9,825 nt of DNA from positions 1 to 9,825 of the forward strand of contig CAKZKV010000001.1 of the NCBI GenBank assembly GCA_937124505.1, in the 5' to 3' direction. This stretch comes from an uncultured Alphaproteobacteria bacterium (GTDB taxonomy: Bacteria; Pseudomonadota; Alphaproteobacteria; Micavibrionales; Micavibrionaceae). Within the stretch, counting starts at the first letter, position 1; every line of letters starts with the position of its first letter. The notes under the pieces were generated by a model. That model was not told where the DNA came from, did not search any database, and saw only the letters and a program-made list of their open reading frames with translations. A program made the position numbers and the translations under genes. Below are positions 5,796 through 9,825 of this stretch, piece after piece.

Positions 5796-5800
5796 TCCTT
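5796..5800 (-). promoter_or_regulatory. Shine-Dalgarno (AAGGA) of dps
   Basis: Read on the minus strand, AAGGA is immediately followed by TGTCA and then ATG at 5790 (5-base spacing) and a second ATG at 5787 (8-base spacing). The ATG at 5796 shares its A with the motif and cannot use it. Confidence 0.6.
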
Positions 5801-5930
5801 ACATTTTTTGATTTAAATAATTCTAATTTAAAATATTATAATATTCTGAAAATTCAAGTTTTTTTGACTATTTTCTTTTAAAGAATATTTCTGTTCAAAG
5901 CTGCAATGCTATCGTTTTGAGGAATAAACC
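5797..5930. promoter_or_regulatory. AT-rich divergent promoter region between dps and cydA
   Basis: This 134-bp stretch is strikingly AT-rich compared with its neighbours and lies between divergent genes, so it should hold promoters for dps-yeiH and for the cyd operon. It contains a perfect 14-bp palindrome, aatattataatatt (5832-5845), whose centre reads TATAAT on the minus strand and could be a dps -10 box or an operator. An imperfect inverted AT motif at about 5811-5827 loosely resembles iron-responsive (Irr/Fur-type) sites but is too degenerate to call. No convincing FNR box was found. The cydA ribosome site GAGGAA (5919-5924) ends 6 bases before the ATG. Confidence 0.6.
5864..5891 (+). 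promoter_or_regulatory. candidate sigma70-type promoter for the cyd operon
   Basis: TTGACT (5864-5869) is a good -35 hexamer. With a 16-base spacer, TATTTC (5886-5891) is a passable -10 element, which would leave a leader of roughly 30-35 bases before cydA. The -10 match is weak, so this is a candidate only. Confidence 0.35.
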
Positions 5931-7508
5931 ATGATCATTGATGAAACCTTTACAGACCTGTCCCGCTTGCAATTCGCGGTTACAGCACTCTACCACTTTT
6001 TATTCGTTCCCCTGACCCTTGGTCTGACCTGGATACTGGTCATTATGGAGTCAGTCTATGTTATGACCGGTAAGGAAATTTACCGGGACATGACAAAATT
6101 CTGGGGTAAATTATTCGGAATTAACTTCGCGCTCGGTGTCACCACCGGCCTGACCATGGAATTCCAGTTTGGAACCAACTGGTCTTATTATTCGCATTAT
6201 GTGGGGGACGTCTTTGGTGCGCCGCTTGCGATTGAAGGATTGATGGCCTTTTTCCTCGAGTCGACTTTTGTCGGATTGTTTTTCCTCGGCTGGGACAGGC
6301 TAACGAAAGTTCAACATTTGGCCGTGACCTTCATGACGGCGCTGGGCTCAAACCTGTCCGCCCTGTGGATTCTGGTTGCCAACGGCTGGATGCAATTACC
6401 TATTGGTGCTGAATTCTCCGCTGAAACCATGCGCATGGAAATGGTCAGCTTCTCCGAGGTCCTGTTCAATCCCGTCGCCCAGGTCAAGTTCGTACACACG
6501 GTAGCCGCCGGATATGTCACAGCCTCCATTTTTGTCATGGGGATCAGCAGTTATTATATGCTGAAAGGTCGCGATCTCGGCTTTGCCAAACGGTCTTTCT
6601 CCGTTGCGGTCGGCTTCGGTCTGGCCTCCATTCTGTCCGTGATCGTTCTTGGTGATGAGAGCGGTTACGCCCTCGGACATGCCCAGAAAACCAAGCTGGC
6701 CGTGATTGAAGGCGAATATGAAACAGAAAAAGCTCCCGCCGCCTTTACCGTTGTCGGTCTTCCGAATGACGAAAAGATGGAAATGGACGCCGCCATTCAA
6801 ATCCCTTATGCACTGGGGCTGATTGCCACACGCTCCGTTAACACGGAAATCACGGGGATCAAGGACATCATCATTGAAAATGAAGAACGTGTCCGCAACG
6901 GTATCATCGCCCATAATTACCTTCTGGACATTCGGGGCGGTGACAGATCAGAACAGACAATGTCCGCCTTTGACGAAGTCAAACAAGACCTTGGCTATGG
7001 CCTGCTTCTGAAACGTTATGTCGAAAATCCGGCAGATGCCACAGAGGCACAGATCAAACAGGCCGCGCGGGATTCCGTGCCGCCGGTTGCCCCTCTGTTC
7101 TGGAGCTTCCGGATCATGGTCGCGCTGGGCTTTTACATGCTCGTCCTGATTGCCGCAGGTTTTTACTACAACATGCGTCGCCAAATCACGGAAAAACGCT
7201 GGCTGCTGTGGATGTGCCTGTTCAGCATTCCTGTGCCATGGATAGCGGCGGAACTGGGTTGGTTTGTCGCGGAATTTGGCCGTCAGCCATGGGCGATTGC
7301 CGATGTCCTGCCGACCTTCCTGGCGACCTCCAGCCTGACGACCGGAGAACTGATCTTCAGCTTGAGCGGGTTTGTCCTGTTCTACACCTTCCTGCTGATT
7401 ATCGAAGTCTACCTGATGGTCAAATTCGCCCGTCTGGGTCCGAGTTCCCTGCATACAGGAAAATATTACCATGAAACCAACAATGTCGCGCCTCAGGCTG
7501 CTGAATAA
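5931..7508 (+). CDS. cydA: cytochrome bd ubiquinol oxidase subunit I
   Basis: This 525-residue inner-membrane protein is the catalytic subunit of the bd quinol oxidase, which reduces oxygen to water at high affinity. The haem ligands are in place when aligned to E. coli CydA with a 3-residue offset: His22 (b595 site), His189 in VKFVHT and Met396 in RIMVALG (b558), and Glu102 and Glu110 in [11 protein letters not shown] (proton path and haem d/b595 pocket). The periplasmic Q-loop starts at [20 protein letters not shown] and contains Lys255 and Glu260, equivalent to the quinol-site Lys252 and Glu257. It continues for about 130 residues, so this is the long-Q-loop, E. coli-like class. GRQPW is present at 450-454. 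The ATG has a GAGGAA ribosome site 6 bases upstream. cydB follows after 23 bases. Confidence 0.98.
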   Translation: MIIDETFTDLSRLQFAVTALYHFLFVPLTLGLTWILVIMESVYVMTGKEIYRDMTKFWGKLFGINFALGVTTGLTMEFQFGTNWSYYSHYVGDVFGAPLAIEGLMAFFLESTFVGLFFLGWDRLTKVQHLAVTFMTALGSNLSALWILVANGWMQLPIGAEFSAETMRMEMVSFSEVLFNPVAQVKFVHTVAAGYVTASIFVMGISSYYMLKGRDLGFAKRSFSVAVGFGLASILSVIVLGDESGYALGHAQKTKLAVIEGEYETEKAPAAFTVVGLPNDEKMEMDAAIQIPYALGLIATRSVNTEITGIKDIIIENEERVRNGIIAHNYLLDIRGGDRSEQTMSAFDEVKQDLGYGLLLKRYVENPADATEAQIKQAARDSVPPVAPLFWSFRIMVALGFYMLVLIAAGFYYNMRRQITEKRWLLWMCLFSIPVPWIAAELGWFVAEFGRQPWAIADVLPTFLATSSLTTGELIFSLSGFVLFYTFLLIIEVYLMVKFARLGPSSLHTGKYYHETNNVAPQAAE

Positions 7509-7531
7509 ATAGAACACAGGAGAAAAATAAA

Positions 7532-8686
7532 ATGATCCTAGATTATGAAATTCTGAAATTCATCTGGTGGGGGCTCGTCGGAGTTCTACTGATTGGCTTT
7601 GCTATTACCGATGGTATGGACATGGGGGCCGGAAACCTCCTTCCCTTTGTCGGCAAAAAAGATGAAGAACGGCGCGTTGTGATTAACGTTGTCGGTCCTC
7701 ACTGGGACGGCAACCAGGTCTGGTTTATTACAGCGGGTGGCGCGATTTTCGCCGCCTGGCCTGCCGCCTACGCGGCAGCGTTTTCCGGGTTCTATATGGC
7801 GATGTTGCTGGTGCTCTTTGCCTTGTTCTTCCGTCCTGTGGGCTTTGATTACCGCTCCAAACTGGGCGATGCCAGATGGCGCAACGCCTGGGACTGGGGC
7901 CTGTTCGCAGGTGGGGCGATTCCGTCTCTGATCTTCGGCGTGGCTTTCGGAAACCTGTTACAGGGCGTTCCGTTTCATGTGGACGAATTTTTGAAGCCGC
8001 ATTATGAAGGCTCTTTGCTGATGGCCTTGCTGCCTTTGCTGAACCCTTTTGCCCTTCTTTGCGGTGTGGTCAGCTTTGCCATGCTGACCATGCATGGTGG
8101 TTTGTGGCTGCAACTGCGCACCGAAGACCCGATTGCCTCACGCGCTAAAAAAGCCGTGTCTATCATGGGAATCATTACCGTGATTGGTTTTGCCATTGGC
8201 GGCGTATGGGTTGCCTATGGTATTGACGGCTACCGGATTGTCTCTCAACCGGCTCTGGATGCGATGCCAAATCCTCTGGGCAAGAAAGTGGAAGTGGAAA
8301 CAGGCGCATGGCTTGATATCTATAAAAACTATCCGATTGCCATGCTGGCGCCGATTATGGGCTTTGCAGGCATTATTCTGAGTGTTCTGCTCTCCGGCAT
8401 GAACCGTCCGGGCTTCGGCTTTGTGACAAGTTCTTTAGGGATGGCGGGTATTATTTCTACAGCCGGTCTGTCTATGTTTCCGTTCATCATGCCGTCCAGC
8501 ACGGTTCCTGATTCCAGCCTGACACTGTGGGATGCCTCCTCCAGCCACCTGACACTGACAATCATGTTCTGGGCTGTTGTTATCTTCCTGCCGATTGTCC
8601 TGCTCTACACACTCTGGTGCTACACCCGCATGTGGGGCAAGGTCACGGTTGAAGAAATCGAACGCCGTGCGCATTCAGCCTATTAA
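7532..8686 (+). CDS. cydB: cytochrome bd ubiquinol oxidase subunit II
   Basis: This 384-residue membrane protein has about eight hydrophobic helices and is the structural partner of CydA. Family signatures are visible in order: ITDGMDMGAG at about 25-34 (usually DGFDMG, so Phe is replaced by Met), VGPHWDGNQVWFI at about 54-66 with Asp59, AAWPAAYAAAFSGFY, and FRPVGFDYRSK. The His in GPHWDGNQ is a position that varies in the family (Val in E. coli). CydB stabilises the haem cluster and contributes to proton and oxygen access. It is preceded by an AGGAG ribosome site just upstream and followed by cydX after 21 bases. The protein is of normal family length with no frame breaks. Confidence 0.97.
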   Translation: MILDYEILKFIWWGLVGVLLIGFAITDGMDMGAGNLLPFVGKKDEERRVVINVVGPHWDGNQVWFITAGGAIFAAWPAAYAAAFSGFYMAMLLVLFALFFRPVGFDYRSKLGDARWRNAWDWGLFAGGAIPSLIFGVAFGNLLQGVPFHVDEFLKPHYEGSLLMALLPLLNPFALLCGVVSFAMLTMHGGLWLQLRTEDPIASRAKKAVSIMGIITVIGFAIGGVWVAYGIDGYRIVSQPALDAMPNPLGKKVEVETGAWLDIYKNYPIAMLAPIMGFAGIILSVLLSGMNRPGFGFVTSSLGMAGIISTAGLSMFPFIMPSSTVPDSSLTLWDASSSHLTLTIMFWAVVIFLPIVLLYTLWCYTRMWGKVTVEEIERRAHSAY

Positions 8687-8707
8687 GAAAGATAAGGAGT
8701 TATTTCG

Positions 8708-8824
8708 ATGTGGTATTTTACATGGATTTTAGGAGTGACGGCCGCTCTGGCAGTTGGCATTATCAACGTCATGTGGTATGAAGCTGAAGAGGAATTCAAG
8801 GACGCTGACAAGCAGGATAAGTAA
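8708..8824 (+). CDS. cydX: cytochrome bd accessory subunit CydX (38 residues)
   Basis: This short gene is easily missed. It encodes MWYFTWILGV-TAALAVGIIN followed by an acidic tail ending in KQDK. The MWYF-x-WILG start is the signature of CydX/YbgT, a single-helix subunit that packs against CydA and stabilises haem d and b595 in E. coli-type bd oxidases. The hydrophobic helix spans about residues 3-24 and the C-terminal tail is highly charged. AAGGAG (8694-8699) is a strong ribosome site 8 bases before the ATG. The position directly after cydB matches the E. coli cydABX order, and the next gene begins only 5 bases after the stop. Very confident despite its small size. Confidence 0.95.
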   Translation: MWYFTWILGVTAALAVGIINVMWYEAEEEFKDADKQDK

Positions 8825-8829
8825 ATAAT

Positions 8830-9825
8830 ATGGCCGAAACGCCGGATGCGTTTTTAAAACGCCAGACGGGAAAAGAGTCGGGCAATGCGCAAAAACTGAT
8901 TAGATTTGCCGTTTCCCTGCGATATATGGCCGCACTCTTACTGATCGTGCAGTCATGGTTTTTGGCGCTTATCGTCTATGGCCTGATTTTTCAGCAGCAC
9001 GATCTTGCGAATCACTATGGGTCTTTGGCCCTCCTGCTTGCGGCGGCGGCCCTCCGCTTCGGATTTTCCGTACTGGGTGACCGCCTGTCCATACAGGCTG
9101 CCGCCGACATTCAGCACCGCCTGCGCTGTGATTTATACCGGCACGTTAACGCGCTCGGCCCCACCTATATTACAAAAGAAGGCAGCGGCGCCCTGCTCAG
9201 CAGCCTGAGTGACGGGATTAACGCGCTCGGCCCGTATTACAGCCAGTATCTTCCCGCCAGAATGCTGATGCTCCTTGTCCCGCTGAGTATTCTGATTGTT
9301 GTCTTTCCGTTTGACTGGCTGTCCGGCATCACCATGCTCTTCACTGCGCCAATGATCCCCCTGTTTATGATCTTGATCGGAAAAGGCGCGGAAAACCTGA
9401 ACCAGAAGCAATGGCGTGAACTGGCCCGGATGAGCAATCACTTTCTGGATGTCCTGCAAGGCCTGACTACTTTAAAGCTGTTTAACGCCTCCCGCCGCGC
9501 CGGAGACATGATCTCCACTGTGGCCGAAGATTACCGGCGTGAAACCATGAAGGTGCTGCGGCTGGCGTTTTTGTCTTCCGTCACATTAGAGTTTTTCTCC
9601 ACCGTCAGCATAGACCTGATCGACGTTTTTATCGGTTTTCGGCTGATGTGGGGGGAGATGGATTTCCTGCCCGGCTTTTTCATTTTATTGCTGGCACCGG
9701 AATTTTACCTGCCCCTGCGCCGTATGGGCACGGCTTATCATGCGCGGATGGAGGCCATTGGCGCGGCGGAAAAAATACAGGCCGTCCTCGAATCAACCTC
9801 CGACTCAACCTCCGAAGAAAAAACC
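8830..9825 (+). CDS. cydD: thiol reductant ABC exporter subunit CydD, N-terminal part (partial)
   Basis: The frame is open from ATG 8830 to the window edge (332 codons, no stop); no ATP-binding motifs are reached. The visible part is the membrane domain of an ABC exporter: a short polar N-terminus, six predicted helices, and a cytoplasmic coupling region with LQGLTTLKLFNASRR. The signature LAPEFYLPLRRMGTAYHARMEA and GAAEKI follow, as in CydD. CydDC exports glutathione and cysteine to the periplasm and is needed to assemble cytochrome bd, which fits its place behind cydABX; cydC should follow. Oddities are Asp262 and Asp265 in the last helix, where I recall Ala in relatives, and a 12-bp tandem repeat near the end. 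No strong ribosome site is visible, so coupling to cydX is likely. CydC is the main alternative identity. Confidence 0.9.
   Translation, partial: MAETPDAFLKRQTGKESGNAQKLIRFAVSLRYMAALLLIVQSWFLALIVYGLIFQQHDLANHYGSLALLLAAAALRFGFSVLGDRLSIQAAADIQHRLRCDLYRHVNALGPTYITKEGSGALLSSLSDGINALGPYYSQYLPARMLMLLVPLSILIVVFPFDWLSGITMLFTAPMIPLFMILIGKGAENLNQKQWRELARMSNHFLDVLQGLTTLKLFNASRRAGDMISTVAEDYRRETMKVLRLAFLSSVTLEFFSTVSIDLIDVFIGFRLMWGEMDFLPGFFILLLAPEFYLPLRRMGTAYHARMEAIGAAEKIQAVLESTSDSTSEEKT
9146..9233 (+). repeat. 16-bp exact direct repeat within cydD (9146-9161 and 9218-9233)
   Basis: ttaacgcgctcggccc occurs twice, 72 bases apart and in the same frame, encoding VNALGP and INALGP. Leu-Gly-Pro type motifs occur in this part of CydD proteins, so similar residues are expected, but exact identity of all 16 bases is more than codon bias alone would give. 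Confidence 0.6.
9793..9816 (+). repeat. 12-bp tandem duplication in cydD
   Basis: tcaacctccgac is followed directly by tcaacctccgaa, encoding STSD-STSE in the linker between the membrane domain and the expected ATPase domain. It is in frame and in a region likely to tolerate length change; slippage is the probable origin. Confidence 0.8.

Noticed and set aside
5808..5822. FNR-type box (TTGAT-N4-ATCAA) upstream of cydA
   Set aside because: Only one half-site is intact (TTGAT followed by ATAAT after four bases), and it lies far from the candidate cyd promoter.
6396..7517. Two long minus-strand frames opposite cydA
   Set aside because: They are shadows of cydA, whose haem ligands and Q-loop leave no doubt about the coding strand.

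Overview
The window is ordinary bacterial chromosome, densely packed with genes and close to 50% GC. It most resembles a Gram-negative proteobacterium, probably an alphaproteobacterium. The evidence is an outer-membrane beta-barrel, a LolA-like periplasmic protein, a periplasmic haem protein, an E. coli-type (long Q-loop) cytochrome bd oxidase, and short palindromic repeats whose core (cgtcattgc...gcaatcca) and translated product (VIPAQAGI...IPAFAG) recur in many proteobacterial genomes. The taxonomic placement is inference; there is no rRNA or other marker gene here.

Region 1 (1-4322, + strand) is a probable operon of six genes: the C-terminal end of an RND/MMPL-type exporter, a LolA-like periplasmic 'outer membrane lipoprotein-sorting' protein, an outer-membrane beta-barrel, a single-domain rhodanese, a DUF3365-type mono-haem periplasmic protein and a small AhpD/CMD-fold protein. 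The first three look like an inner-membrane pump, periplasmic carrier and outer-membrane barrel for a hydrophobic substrate. The last three look like a thiol/sulfur redox cassette. Two clusters of palindromic repeats lie in this operon: a pair of hairpins between the first two genes (424-484), and a nested set of inverted repeats (1343-1588) inside the open reading frame of the barrel gene. The second cluster is exactly 246 bp (82 codons), has no stop in the frame, and appears to encode most of the barrel's signal-peptide core. This is the most unusual feature of the window.

Region 2 (4337-5796, - strand) holds dps (ferritin-like DNA/iron protection) followed by an overlapping yeiH-family membrane transporter gene. 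It converges on region 1 and diverges from region 3 across a 134-bp AT-rich intergenic stretch (5797-5930), which probably carries both promoters.

Region 3 (5931-end, + strand) is a cytochrome bd operon: cydA, cydB, the 38-codon cydX, and the N-terminal 332 codons of cydD, which runs off the window. CydABX is the quinol oxidase. CydD (with CydC, presumably just beyond the window) is the thiol exporter needed to assemble it. With dps next door, the right half reads as a low-oxygen and oxidative-stress locus. No gene-free stretch exceeds 300 bases. No tRNA, rRNA, CRISPR array, insertion sequence or prophage gene was seen.
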